DNA of 64,000 nucleotides from Longispora sp040681875 (GTDB lineage: Bacteria > Actinomycetota > Actinomycetes > Mycobacteriales > Micromonosporaceae). Location: NCBI RefSeq assembly GCF_040681875.1, contig NZ_JBFAZP010000004.1:434001-498000 (forward strand). Reading direction: 5' to 3'. Positions 42,743-51,897 of the stretch are shown piece by piece. The position numbers and the translations under genes are program-made. Under the pieces are notes generated by a model. The model did not search any database. It had not been told where the DNA came from and was given only the letters and a program-made list of their open reading frames with translations. Each line of letters opens with the position of its first letter. Position 1 is the first letter of the stretch.

Positions 42743-45700
42743 GTTGATCGGCGGCCAGGCCGAGTGACCCCTCGACGTTCTGCAACCGGCCCCGGACGAG
42801 CAGGGCCGGCGCGGTGCGCGCGATCCGGGCGTAGCGCCGCAGCAGTCCCGGCGTGCAGATCACGTTCGCCTGGCCGGTCTCGTCCTCCAGGTTGACGAAC
42901 ACGATCCCCCCGGCGGTCTCCGGGGCCTGCCGGTGGGTGACGATCCCGCCGACCAGGACCCGCTGCCCGTCGGGAATCCGGCCCAGCGCGCCGACCGGCA
43001 CCGCGCCCCGGGCCCGCAACCACTCCCGGAGGAACTGCACCGGGTGGCTGTCCGGCGAGCTGCCGGTGGCCCACAGGTCCGCGGCGGCCAGCTCGGCCTC
43101 GCTCATCCCGGGCAGGGTCGGCGCGTGCGTGCCCAGCACCGTGCCCGGCAGCCGGTCGGGGGTGTCGCGGGCCGCCGCGCCGGCCGTCCACAGTGCACGG
43201 CGCCGGTCCAGTCCGAGGCCCGCGAACGCCCCGGCCGTCGCCAGGTTGCCGAGCTGCTGTTCGCTGAGCCCCGCCCGCCGGGCCAGATCCGCCATCCCCG
43301 CGTACGGCTGCCCGGCCGCGATCCGCGCCGCCACCTCGGCCCCGACCCCCCGGACCTGGTCCAGCCCGAGGCGCACCGCCGGCCCGCCGGCCCCCCAGGT
43401 CCGGGGCGGGGCGGCCGCCGGCGCGCGGGTGCCCGCGCCCTCCAGCCCCGTGACCGCCGCGCTGGCGTTGACGTCCACGCCGAGGATCGGCACCCCGTGC
43501 CGGCGGGCGTCGCCGATCAGGCTGTTCGTCGAGTAGAAGCCCATCGGCTGGGACCGGATCAGGGCCGCCGTGAACGCGGCCGGGTAATAGCGCTTGAGGT
43601 GCGCGGACGCGTACACGATGAAGGCGAAGCTCAGGGAGTGCGACTCGGGGAAGCCGTAGCCGGCGAACGCCTCCAGCCGCCGGTACAGGTCGTCGGCCAT
43701 GTCCCCGGTGATGCCGTTCTCGGCCAGGCCCGCGTAGAGCCGGGCGCGGAGTTCGCGCATCCGGGCGTGCGAGCGCTTGGAGCCCATGGCCTGGCGGAGC
43801 TGGTCGGCCTCGGAGGCGGTGAAGTTCGCGCAGTCCACGGCGAGCTGCATCATCTGCTCCTGGAAGAGGGGCACGCCCAGGGTGCGCTTCAGCGCCTTCT
43901 CCATCAGCCTGTGCGGGTAGGTGACCGCCTCCTGTCCGTTGGCCCGGCGGATGTAGGGGTGCACGGCCCCGCCCTGGATCGGGCCCGGCCGGACCAGGGC
44001 GATCTGCACCACCAGGTCGTAGAACACCTTCGGCTTCAGCCGGGGGGCGAGCTGGATCTGCGCGCGGCTCTCCACCTGGAACAGGCCGATCGAGTCACCC
44101 GCCCGGATCATCGCGTAGATCTCCCGGTCGTCCGGCGGGAGCGCCGCCAGGTCCACGGTCGCGCCGCCGTGGTGGTCGCGGACCAGGTCCACGGCGTGGT
44201 GCAGGGCGGTGAGCATGCCGAGCCCCAGCAGGTCGAACTTCACCAACCCGGTCGCCGCGCAGTCGTCCTTGTCCCACTGGAGCACCGTGCGGTTCTCCAT
44301 CCGGGCCCATTCGACGGGTACGACCTCGATGACCGGCCGGTCGCAGATCACCATCCCGCCGGAGTGGATGCCCAGGTGCCGGGGCGCGCCGAGCAGCTGT
44401 TCGGCGTGCGTGGCCACCTCGGCGGGCAGGTCCTCGGGCAGCGGCCCGCCCCGGTGGCCCTGGCCGGCCGTCCACGCGTCGGCCTGGCCGGGCGAGTAGC
44501 CCAGCGCGCGGGCCGCGTCCCGGATCGCCGAGCGCCGGCGGTAGGTGATGACGTTGGCGACCTGCGCGGTGTGCGTCCGGCCGTGCTTGTCGAAGAGGTA
44601 CTGGATGACCTCCTCGCGCCGGCCGTTCTCGATGTCGAGGTCGATGTCGGGCGGCCCGACCCGCACGTCGCTGAGGAACCGCTCGAACAGCAGCCCGTAC
44701 CCGATCGGGTCGGCCTTGGTGATGCCCAGGGTGTAGCAGACCACCGAGTTGGCCGCCGAGCCCCGGCCCTGCACCAGGATGTTCTTCCGCTCGCAGAACC
44801 GCACGATGTCCCAGACGATGAGGAAGTAGCCCGGATAACCCAGCTCCTCGATGATGCCGAGTTCGTAGTCGAGCTGGTCGCGGGCCGCCTCGTCGTCCGG
44901 ACGGTAGCGGCGGGCCAGGCCTTCCAGCGCCAGCTCGCGGAGGTGGGAGTTCTCCGTCTCCCCCGCCGGCACCGGGAACGGCGGCAGGTCCGGGGCGACC
45001 AGTTTCAGGTCGAAGGCCAGCCCGGCCGCGATCGGCGCGGTCCGGGTCACCGCGTCCGGCCAGGCCGCGAACCGGGCCCGCATCTCCGCCGCCGACCGCA
45101 GGTGCGCGGTGGGCGCGGGCGGCAGCCAGCCGTCCATCTCGTCCAGCGAACGCCGGGCCCGCACCGCCGCGACCAGCTGGGCCAGCCGGTGCCCCGACGG
45201 CCGGGCGTAGTGCACGGCGTTCGTGGCCACCAGCCCCAGCCCCAGCTCCCGGGCCAGGCCGGCGAGGACGTCGTTGCGGTCGAAGTCGTCCAGGTACCCG
45301 TGGTCGGTCAGCTCCACCTCGACACCGTCGTGGCCGAAGAGCCGGACGAGCGTCTCCAGTTCCGCGCGCGCCGCCTCCGCCCCGCCCGCCTCCAGCGCCC
45401 GGCGGACCGCGCCCTTGCGGCAGCCGGTGAGCACCAGGACCTGGCCGCGCACGTCGGCGGCCAGCTCCTCCAGGTCGTAGACGGGCCGGCCCTTCTCCCC
45501 GCCCCGGAGCTGGGCCGTGCCGATCGCCGCCGACAGCCGGGCGTAGCCCTCGGTGCCCCGGGCCAGCAGGAGCAGGTGGCTGCCGCCCGGGTCGGGCACC
45601 CCGGCCACGGTCGCGGGCAGGTCCAGGGAGAGTTCCGCGCCGAACACCGCCGGCAGCCCCGCCGCCCGGGCGGCCTCGTTGAAGCGGACGACGCCGTACA

Positions 45701-46025
45701 TGCCGTCGTGGTCGGTGAGGGCCAGGGCGGACAGGCCCAGGCGGAGGGCCTCGGCGACCAGGTCCTCCGGGGAGGAGGCGCCGTCGAGGAAGGAGAAGTG
45801 GGAGTGCGCGTGCAGCTCGGCGTAGTCGCCGGGTCCGGTGGGGGGCGGCGCGGGGGCGGTCGGGGCCGGGCGGAGGGGCCGGGCCGGGCCGGGGGGCGGT
45901 GTCCCGGGGCCGGTGCTCAACGGGGCGGCCATCAGGTCGCGCAGCTCGCCCCAGGTGTGCGGGGCCCGACCGCCCCAGCGCTGGTCGGTCAGCCGCTCGC
46001 CCGATGTGTCCGACTCATCAGTCAT
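42693..46025 (-). CDS. dnaE2: Error-prone DNA polymerase III alpha subunit DnaE2 (ImuC)
   Basis: A 1110-residue C-family polymerase of the DnaE2 type, the translesion polymerase of the SOS mutasome, working with ImuA' and ImuB. The PHP domain begins at ELHAHSHFSFLDGASS (about 70-85); the polymerase core has GRGSAANSVVCYTLGIT and PDIDLDIENGRREEVIQYLF (near 455), and later GSKRSHARMRELRARL. The OB-fold end (ILVGGIVTHRQAPETAGGIVFVN is written here in part: GGIVTHRQAPE) matches DnaE2. It overlaps the imuB stop by eight bases. The polymerase aspartates in DIDLDIE are present. Confidence 0.95.
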   Translation of the reverse strand: MTDESDTSGERLTDQRWGGRAPHTWGELRDLMAAPLSTGPGTPPPGPARPLRPAPTAPAPPPTGPGDYAELHAHSHFSFLDGASSPEDLVAEALRLGLSALALTDHDGMYGVVRFNEAARAAGLPAVFGAELSLDLPATVAGVPDPGGSHLLLLARGTEGYARLSAAIGTAQLRGGEKGRPVYDLEELAADVRGQVLVLTGCRKGAVRRALEAGGAEAARAELETLVRLFGHDGVEVELTDHGYLDDFDRNDVLAGLARELGLGLVATNAVHYARPSGHRLAQLVAAVRARRSLDEMDGWLPPAPTAHLRSAAEMRARFAAWPDAVTRTAPIAAGLAFDLKLVAPDLPPFPVPAGETENSHLRELALEGLARRYRPDDEAARDQLDYELGIIEELGYPGYFLIVWDIVRFCERKNILVQGRGSAANSVVCYTLGITKADPIGYGLLFERFLSDVRVGPPDIDLDIENGRREEVIQYLFDKHGRTHTAQVANVITYRRRSAIRDAARALGYSPGQADAWTAGQGHRGGPLPEDLPAEVATHAEQLLGAPRHLGIHSGGMVICDRPVIEVVPVEWARMENRTVLQWDKDDCAATGLVKFDLLGLGMLTALHHAVDLVRDHHGGATVDLAALPPDDREIYAMIRAGDSIGLFQVESRAQIQLAPRLKPKVFYDLVVQIALVRPGPIQGGAVHPYIRRANGQEAVTYPHRLMEKALKRTLGVPLFQEQMMQLAVDCANFTASEADQLRQAMGSKRSHARMRELRARLYAGLAENGITGDMADDLYRRLEAFAGYGFPESHSLSFAFIVYASAHLKRYYPAAFTAALIRSQPMGFYSTNSLIGDARRHGVPILGVDVNASAAVTGLEGAGTRAPAAAPPRTWGAGGPAVRLGLDQVRGVGAEVAARIAAGQPYAGMADLARRAGLSEQQLGNLATAGAFAGLGLDRRRALWTAGAAARDTPDRLPGTVLGTHAPTLPGMSEAELAAADLWATGSSPDSHPVQFLREWLRARGAVPVGALGRIPDGQRVLVGGIVTHRQAPETAGGIVFVNLEDETGQANVICTPGLLRRYARIARTAPALLVRGRLQNVEGSLGLAADQLTVLNVPTAPRSRDFR

Positions 46026-47580
46026 AGTCGGCCTCCAGGCGCCAGGTGCCCGCCGAGCAGGACACCAGCACCGCCCGGTCGGCGGCGAGCAGCAGCTGCA
46101 ACCGGGCCTGCCGGCGCGCGGCCGCCGCGTCCCACCACCGGTCGTCGGCCGGCAGCGGCCCGGCCCAGGCGAGCACCCCGGCCGCCGCCCCGCCCTCGAA
46201 CACGATCCGGGCCGGGGGCCCGCTCAGCTCGGCCCGGCCGGTGACGGTCACCGGCCGGCCCGCGTCGTCGAACAGCCCGACGGCCGGCGGCGAGGGGTAC
46301 ACGGTGGAGGGATAGGGGGCCGGCAGCGCCCCGGGCCAGGGCCGGTCCGTGGGCCGTACCGGGCCGCGCTCGTCGCCCCACGGGACCAGCCGGACCCGCT
46401 CGCCCGGGTCGCGTCCGCCGTCGAGGACGGGGGCCATCACCGCCTCGGGGCCGAGCATGCCCTGGAGCCGGGCGGCGGCCCGGTCCGCGCGCTCCCGGTC
46501 GTCGCCCGCCCCGCCCCACAGCCCCGGTTGCAGGGCCCCGGCGGTGACGATCCCCTCGGGGACCAGGCGCAGCCGCGCGATGCCGGAGGGCTCCCCGCCG
46601 CGCCGGGCGGTGTGGGTCAGCCAGCCGTCGAGCTGCCAGCGCAGCCGGTCGGACACGTCGGCGGCCCGGAGCAGGGCGTCGTGCCGCCACACCCGGCGCA
46701 GGTCGGCCCCGGAGGTGGTGGTGGCCTCGATGACGAGGCGGGTGCAGGCCAGGCCGTACCCGGTGAGGAGGTCCTGGAGTTCTTCCGCCAGCGCCCGGGC
46801 GGCGAACGCGGCGGCGTCGACCCGCTCCAACGGCTCGTCGAAGACCTGCCCGACCTCCAGACCCAGCGGAGGGGTACGCGGCGCGAGCAGCCGTTCGTCG
46901 CGCCCCGACGCCAGCGCGTGCGCCAGGGCCCCGTCCGCGCCGAACCGCGCGCCCACGTCCCCGGCCGGCAGGTCCGCGAACGCCCCCAGCGTCGTGATGC
47001 CCAGCCGGCGGAGCAGCCCGACCAGCTCGGGCCGGCCGAGCAGCCCGACGTCGAGGCCGGTGAGGAACCGGGCGCTGTCGCCGGGCGGCACGATCGCGCC
47101 GGTCAGGGCCGCCAGGGCCGCCGCGTGCACCCCGTCGGCGATCCCGACCTGGGCCTCCACGTCGCAGGCGAGCGCGAGCTTGTCGACGATGGTCTCGCCG
47201 GCCCGCTCCTCGCCCCCGTACCAGCCGGCGGGCCCCCGGGCGGCCAGCGCGCACGACCCGGGCCGCAGCACCTCCACCCCGGCGGCGAGTTCCTCCAGCG
47301 CGGCGACCACCGGCTCGAACGCGATCGCGTCGCGGGCCGGGTCCTGCTCGAAGAGCACCATGTCCGGGCACAGCGCCTGGGCGTCGCGTTTGCGCTGCCC
47401 GGGGCGCACGCCGGCCGCCCGGGCCGCCGGGGTGCAGTGCACGACCCGGTTCAGGCGGAGGACCGCGACCGGGGTGTGCACGTCGGTGTCCGTGGCGCGG
47501 CAGGCGGCGGTGACCGGCCAGTCGGGGCACCACACCACCATGGCCCGCACCGAAGAGGAATTATTCATCTGATGCAACAT
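46018..47580 (-). CDS. imuB: ImuB, Y-family polymerase-like mutasome protein
   Basis: A 520-residue ImuB. The N-terminus VVWCPDWPVTAA is typical; Y-family fold parts follow (FLTGLDVGLLGRPELVGLLRRLGITTLGAFADLP). ImuB lacks the catalytic acidic residues of true Y-polymerases and bridges DnaE2 to the sliding clamp. The start is odd: the family N-terminus (MVVWCPD) comes about 13 codons downstream of the ATG at 47580, and the first residues (MLHQMNNSSS) and the AGGAA ribosome site come from the boundary of the inserted element. It is thus cut off from imuA', with which it usually overlaps, and may be read from a new promoter. Confidence 0.92.
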   Translation of the reverse strand: MLHQMNNSSSVRAMVVWCPDWPVTAACRATDTDVHTPVAVLRLNRVVHCTPAARAAGVRPGQRKRDAQALCPDMVLFEQDPARDAIAFEPVVAALEELAAGVEVLRPGSCALAARGPAGWYGGEERAGETIVDKLALACDVEAQVGIADGVHAAALAALTGAIVPPGDSARFLTGLDVGLLGRPELVGLLRRLGITTLGAFADLPAGDVGARFGADGALAHALASGRDERLLAPRTPPLGLEVGQVFDEPLERVDAAAFAARALAEELQDLLTGYGLACTRLVIEATTTSGADLRRVWRHDALLRAADVSDRLRWQLDGWLTHTARRGGEPSGIARLRLVPEGIVTAGALQPGLWGGAGDDRERADRAAARLQGMLGPEAVMAPVLDGGRDPGERVRLVPWGDERGPVRPTDRPWPGALPAPYPSTVYPSPPAVGLFDDAGRPVTVTGRAELSGPPARIVFEGGAAAGVLAWAGPLPADDRWWDAAAARRQARLQLLLAADRAVLVSCSAGTWRLEADYD

Positions 47581-47698
47581 GGCTTGGTTCCTGCAGGGTG
47601 ATGACGTGGTGAGTTGCCATGGGGGTCGACAGTGGTCTGACCTGGGTGTTTGACCGCAGCGAACGTGTGATGCAACGATGTTGTATCCACTGCATCAC
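47571..47698. repeat. GATGCAAC repeat cluster at the left end of the element
   Basis: GATGCAAC occurs at 47571-47578 and 47669-47676; a one-mismatch inverse copy GTTGTATC lies at 47680-47687. GTGATGCA at 47667-47674 and TGCATCAC at 47691-47698 form a perfect 8-bp inverted repeat. It may be the recombinase core site or an operator for the HTH protein, since it lies 13 bases ahead of the recombinase gene. Confidence 0.55.
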
Positions 47699-47710
47699 TG
47701 GTGAGGGCTC

Positions 47711-48829
47711 ATGCGGAGGCTGGACGTTCCTGGCGCGTCGCACCTGGTGCTCGTCGATGGCGTGATCCATCTCGACGAAGCGGCTGCGGTGTTCGAGGCG
47801 ATGCTGGAGGGCTGGGCGCGTCAGCAGCGCAGCCGTCTGCTGGCGGTGACGACTGTGGACAGTCGACTGGCTTTGATTCGAAGATTCCGTGCGTTCACCG
47901 ACGAGGATCCGTGGACGTGGGGCCCTGGTGACGTGGAACAGTTCACGTCGTGGCTGGTCGGTGGCGGCACACCTCTGGCGGTCTCGACTATCCGCGGCTA
48001 TCAGATGACGCTGCGGCTTTTCTGCGACTATTTGAGCGATCCAGCCTATGGATGGCAAGAGGACTGCGTTCGAAGATTCGGATCCGCACCGATTCAGATC
48101 TGCCACGAATGGAACACCGTCGCGCATCTGGCTGACTACGAGGGAAAACCCGAACGTCGACCATTGACATGTGATGAGCTTGAGACGCTGTTCGATTTTG
48201 CTGACTCCCGGGTCGAGGCGATAGTCAGCTCCAGACGCAAAGGGGCGTTGGCTGCATTGCGTGACGCCCAGATGTTGAAGACGGCTTACGCTTTCGGACT
48301 GCGCCGCCAGGAGTTGTGTCGCCTTGATCTGGTCGACCTTCGACCCAATCCGCATGCGAAAGCGTGGGGACGTTACGGTTCGCTGCATGTGCGTTACGGG
48401 AAGGCTTCCCGTGGTGGCCCGCCACGGCGCCGAACCGTATTGACGGTTCCGGAGTTCGACTGGGTTGTCGACGGCATGCGGCAGTGGGTCACCGAGGCGA
48501 GGGCGCTGTTCAACGCCGGAGACCACCCTGCATTGTGGGTGACCGAACGGGCGAACCGGGTCTCCGTCCGGTACTTCGACAAACGTTTCGCCCAACTCCG
48601 CGATGAGGCCGGACTGCCCAAAGAGCTCGTCCCTCACTGTCTTCGCCACAGCTATGTCACCCACCTTGTCGAGTTCGGATACCCGGAACGATTCGTCCAA
48701 GAGCAGGTCGGACATCGGTACGCGTCGACCACCGCGATATACACATCTGTGAGCAATGACTTCAAGAATCGAGTACTGGCCCAGGCCCTTGCCAGGGTGT
48801 ACTCGGCTGAGAAAGGCGAACAGTCATGA
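47711..48829 (+). CDS. Tyrosine recombinase/integrase
   Basis: A 372-residue tyrosine recombinase. A SAM-like core-binding domain (about 45-125) precedes the catalytic domain with the full set of residues: R198 in AFGLRRQELCRL, K231 in VRYGKASRGG, H309/R312 in PHCLRHSYVTHL, H335 in QVGHRYAS and the nucleophile Y344 in TAIYTSV. It is therefore likely active. The gene starts at an ATG just after the repeat cluster. Its stop overlaps the next gene (ATGA). It is the probable agent of the insertion between imuA' and imuB. Confidence 0.93.
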   Translation: MRRLDVPGASHLVLVDGVIHLDEAAAVFEAMLEGWARQQRSRLLAVTTVDSRLALIRRFRAFTDEDPWTWGPGDVEQFTSWLVGGGTPLAVSTIRGYQMTLRLFCDYLSDPAYGWQEDCVRRFGSAPIQICHEWNTVAHLADYEGKPERRPLTCDELETLFDFADSRVEAIVSSRRKGALAALRDAQMLKTAYAFGLRRQELCRLDLVDLRPNPHAKAWGRYGSLHVRYGKASRGGPPRRRTVLTVPEFDWVVDGMRQWVTEARALFNAGDHPALWVTERANRVSVRYFDKRFAQLRDEAGLPKELVPHCLRHSYVTHLVEFGYPERFVQEQVGHRYASTTAIYTSVSNDFKNRVLAQALARVYSAEKGEQS

Positions 48830-49170
48830 CGAGGAAGATGGCCTATCGTTGGCACCTGCGACAGCTCATGGCGACCCGTGGCATGTTCCAGACCAGTGAC
48901 CTCGTTCCCCTGCTGGCCGAACGCGGGGTGCGCCTGTCGCGCGAACAGGTCTATCGCTTGGTGACTCAGACACCCCAGCGGATGAACATGGATGTGTTCA
49001 CCGCTTTGTGTGACATCCTCGCCTGCGGCCCCTCGGATCTCATCGAGGTCGTCGCCGAGCCCACGCAGATCCCTAAGAAAGCCGTGGCCGGTGAGGCCAC
49101 CAACGCGGGGATCGGGCAGCTGCGACCCGTTCGGGCCCGGATCCGTCGGCCAGACCAAGGCACGGACTGA
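48826..49170 (+). CDS. Small Cro/C1-type HTH protein
   Basis: A 114-residue protein with one XRE-type helix-turn-helix at about residues 8-75 (LRQLMATRGMFQTSDLVPLL, RLSREQVYRLVTQTPQRMNM, DVFTALCDILACGPSDLIEV). The C-terminal 40 residues are basic and probably unstructured. It is coupled to the recombinase by ATGA and lies two bases ahead of the next gene. It may repress the element or act as a directionality or accessory factor. Confidence 0.88.
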   Translation: MTRKMAYRWHLRQLMATRGMFQTSDLVPLLAERGVRLSREQVYRLVTQTPQRMNMDVFTALCDILACGPSDLIEVVAEPTQIPKKAVAGEATNAGIGQLRPVRARIRRPDQGTD

Positions 49171-49172
49171 CC

Positions 49173-50927
49173 ATGCCCAGGCCGATCGGCCGATGCTCGG
49201 CCTGCGGCAAAGACGGCAAACGCATGACGTCGAACACCTCTGGCATCTGCGGGAACTGCCGCGCTCATCAAACGGCCGAGATCTGCGTCCGATGCGGCCG
49301 CCTCCGCCCAGTGAACAAACGCACCGAAGCGGGCCCACTCTGCCTGCGCTGCTACCGCCACGACCCTGCATACCAAACACACTGCTCGCGCTGCGGTCGA
49401 TTGAGCTATATCGACGCACGCACGAGCGAGGGGCCGGTTTGCGGCAGCTGCACTCCTCGTTCTTTAATACTCTGCAGCCGATGCGGACGACAGGGACATC
49501 GTCGCGGCAAACTGGCTGGCAAACACATCTGCCGGCAGTGCGACTACGAGATCCGCCACCACCCTGAGACATGCCCTTCATGCCACCAGTCCAGAATCCT
49601 GGCCTCCACGAATCAAGCCGGACAGCGAATATGCTCAACTTGCGCTGGCGGGCCATCACCGCTGGCCTGCCGACAATGCGGCCGCGAGGACTACCCCTAC
49701 GGCATCAGATGCGCCCTTTGCGTTCTGGTCGAACGCGCCACCGCTTTGCTTTCCGGTCCTGACGGGCACATCAATCCCCGCATGAAGCCGGCCCTGGACG
49801 CGATGCTGGCCCAACGCCGGCCCAAAACGGCGATCAATTGGATCGGCCGCAGTAAAGCGAAATCCGTCCTCCGTGGCATGGCACTTGGAGAAATACCGAT
49901 CACCCACGAAGCCCTCGACGCGCTGCCCCGAACCCCCACGCTCGACCACCTGCGCGACTTCCTGATCACCTCCGGTGTTCTGCCCGCCCAACACGTTCGT
50001 CTGGAACGCCTCGTCCCATGGCTCAACGGGCTCCTCACCGACCTGCCCTCCGAACACGCGCGAATCGTGAGACCGTTCGCCACCTGGACGGTCTTGAGAC
50101 GGGCCCGAGCCAAAGCGGATCGCGCTCCCTTCACTCAGAATCAAGCAGCCAGAGCACGATCCACCATCCGCACCGCCGTCAGGCTTCTTCAATGGCTCAG
50201 TACCCAAGGAACAACCCTGGCGAAACTGCGCCAACCTCTCCTGGACCACTGGATCCTCGACTGCGCCCAGAACGAAAGGCACTACACCAAAGCGTTTCTC
50301 AGATGGGCCCACCAACACCGGCTGGCGGCCGAACTGAGCATCACGCGCCATCCGGAACCGCAACCCACGACGACAATGCACAACGACGACCGATGGACGC
50401 TGGTCACTAAACTGCTCCACGATGACCACATCGCACTCGAGCTGCGCATATGCGGCCTGTTCGTCTTGCTCTTCGGCCAACACCTCTCGCGAGTCGCCAA
50501 AATGACGACCGATCAAGTCACCGACACCCAAACCCAACTGCAAGTCCGGTTCACCACCGAACCGATCACCATGCCAAACCCACTGGACACCCTGATCCGC
50601 CACCTCATGCATCACCGCGGCCATTCCAGCTACCCGGACCCAGCCCAAAAATGGCTCTTCCCCGGCGGATTCCCCGGACGCCCCCTCACCCCCGCCACGC
50701 TGGGCCAACGCCTGCACCAGATCGGCATCCACGACACCCGCCAGGCCCGCAACGCCGCCATGATGCACCTCGCCAGCGAAATCCCAGCCCCCGTCCTCGC
50801 CGACCTGCTCGGTCTCGACCCCGGACGCGCAGTGGCCTGGGCCAGACTCGCCGGCCGCGACTGGGCCAGCTACGCCGCCAACCGAACACCCACCCCGCTC
50901 AAGACGAATACAACCCAGGAGCAATAA
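49173..50927 (+). CDS. Six-zinc-ribbon protein with recombinase-like C-terminus
   Basis: A 584-residue protein with a striking front end: twelve CxxC pairs between residues 8 and 183 (C8/C11, C26/C29, C38/C41, C57/C60, C71/C74, C90/C93, C101/C104, C120/C123, C134/C137, C154/C157, C166/C169, C180/C183), which would make six zinc ribbons. The remaining 400 residues are helical and resemble a diverged tyrosine recombinase: a core-binding-like helical part, then RQARNAAMMHLA, VLADLLGLDPGRAVAWARLAG and DWASYAA, where an active enzyme would have H-x-x-R, a GH and the tyrosine nucleophile (Y567 here). Whether it is catalytic is unclear. It is probably the third protein of the transposition system. 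Confidence 0.8.
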   Translation: MPRPIGRCSACGKDGKRMTSNTSGICGNCRAHQTAEICVRCGRLRPVNKRTEAGPLCLRCYRHDPAYQTHCSRCGRLSYIDARTSEGPVCGSCTPRSLILCSRCGRQGHRRGKLAGKHICRQCDYEIRHHPETCPSCHQSRILASTNQAGQRICSTCAGGPSPLACRQCGREDYPYGIRCALCVLVERATALLSGPDGHINPRMKPALDAMLAQRRPKTAINWIGRSKAKSVLRGMALGEIPITHEALDALPRTPTLDHLRDFLITSGVLPAQHVRLERLVPWLNGLLTDLPSEHARIVRPFATWTVLRRARAKADRAPFTQNQAARARSTIRTAVRLLQWLSTQGTTLAKLRQPLLDHWILDCAQNERHYTKAFLRWAHQHRLAAELSITRHPEPQPTTTMHNDDRWTLVTKLLHDDHIALELRICGLFVLLFGQHLSRVAKMTTDQVTDTQTQLQVRFTTEPITMPNPLDTLIRHLMHHRGHSSYPDPAQKWLFPGGFPGRPLTPATLGQRLHQIGIHDTRQARNAAMMHLASEIPAPVLADLLGLDPGRAVAWARLAGRDWASYAANRTPTPLKTNTTQEQ

Positions 50928-50942
50928 GCTCACTGCACCCAT

Positions 50943-51851
50943 TTAGCCCACCGCCCTGAGCCCGTGGCCACCCGGCTCCCGGGCCCGGCCCGCGCCGTCC
51001 GGCTCCGGCCCCGCCCCGAACTGGGCCAGTTCCGGCCCCACGGCCACGGCCGGCGGACCTCCCGCGCGCAGGTCCCGCGCCGTGCCCGGGCCGGTCCAGG
51101 GCACCGGGCGGACAGCGGTCGGGCGCGCGCCGGTACCCGTCGGATCGGTCTTCTGGCCCAGGCGCAGGGTCGCCCGCACCGGCCGCCCGGGGCCGCGCGC
51201 CGTGACGGTCAGCTCCCGGTACCGCAGCCGCCCCCGACCGGGCCGCAGCCCGTGCCACGCGGACCTCTCCGGCTCCAGGACCAGGTCGGCGCCTGGCCAC
51301 GGGATCGCCCCGTAGCCGATCAGCACCCCGCCGCGCTGCCGGGCCCGGGCCGCCAGCCGGCCGGCCAGCCGCGCCGGCACCGCCCCGCCCGGGGCCGCCA
51401 CCACCACGTCGAACCCGTCGAGCAGCGCGGAGACGGCCTCGGGCCAGCTCGCGCCCGGCCGGGGCACGAGGGCGAGCCGGTCGAGGACCACCCCGGCGTC
51501 GGCGGCGGCGAGGGCGCTGAGGCCCGGGAGTCCGATCACCGCGCACCAGGCGCCGGCCGCCGACGCCCCGGCGAGGAGTTCGATCAGGAGACCGGTCGAG
51601 CCGGCGACCGACACGGTGCTCCCCCGCCGCAGGCCGCCGGGCAACAGGGCCGCGCACCGGGCCGTCACCGGGAGGGTCCGCGCGCCGGACCCGCCGTCCG
51701 CGTCGGGGGCCGTGGTCGCGGTCCGCACCGCGCCGGCCAGGGCCGGTGAACGCAACAATTCGGTCACCACCGCACGTCGGGGGTCGGCGCCGGGACCGTC
51801 CCCCCGGGGCACTGCGACGGCTCCGCCCACCCTGCACACCCCCAACAACAA
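50943..51851 (-). CDS. imuA: ImuA', RecA-like mutasome protein
   Basis: A RecA-like protein of about 270-300 residues (ImuA'), the third mutasome part, which helps ImuB and DnaE2 in translesion synthesis. The core is seen as LPGGLRRGSTVSVAGS, a degenerate Walker-A-like loop, then LLIELLAGASAAGAWCAVIG and DRLALVPRPGASWPEAVSALLDG with DVVVAAPG. The start is not certain: the longest frame begins with a TTG at 51851; GTG codons at 51830, 51812 or 51767 are alternatives and VTELLRSPALAG (51767) looks like a family N-terminus. The C-terminus is Gly/Pro-rich. It is separated from imuB by the inserted element. Confidence 0.8.
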   Translation of the reverse strand: MLLGVCRVGGAVAVPRGDGPGADPRRAVVTELLRSPALAGAVRTATTAPDADGGSGARTLPVTARCAALLPGGLRRGSTVSVAGSTGLLIELLAGASAAGAWCAVIGLPGLSALAAADAGVVLDRLALVPRPGASWPEAVSALLDGFDVVVAAPGGAVPARLAGRLAARARQRGGVLIGYGAIPWPGADLVLEPERSAWHGLRPGRGRLRYRELTVTARGPGRPVRATLRLGQKTDPTGTGARPTAVRPVPWTGPGTARDLRAGGPPAVAVGPELAQFGAGPEPDGAGRAREPGGHGLRAVG

Positions 51852-51897
51852 ACACCCAGCTCACCGGGGGTACGAAGTTCTCCACTCCCCTCGACTA

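Larger units (their letters stand above)
47581..50942. mobile_element. Putative 3.4-kb tyrosine-recombinase element inserted between imuA' and imuB
   Basis: The segment between the imuB start and the imuA' stop has lower GC than both flanks and carries three tightly packed plus-strand genes (recombinase, HTH, zinc-ribbon protein) opposite to the mutasome genes. The left end holds repeated GATGCAAC motifs. The exact borders, terminal repeats and any target duplication could not be fixed by eye, and the coordinates are the outermost possible. Confidence 0.75.

Noticed and set aside
47571..50942. Prophage or ICE remnant
   Set aside because: Only three genes are present, with no structural, replication or transfer functions; the size fits a small transposon-like element.
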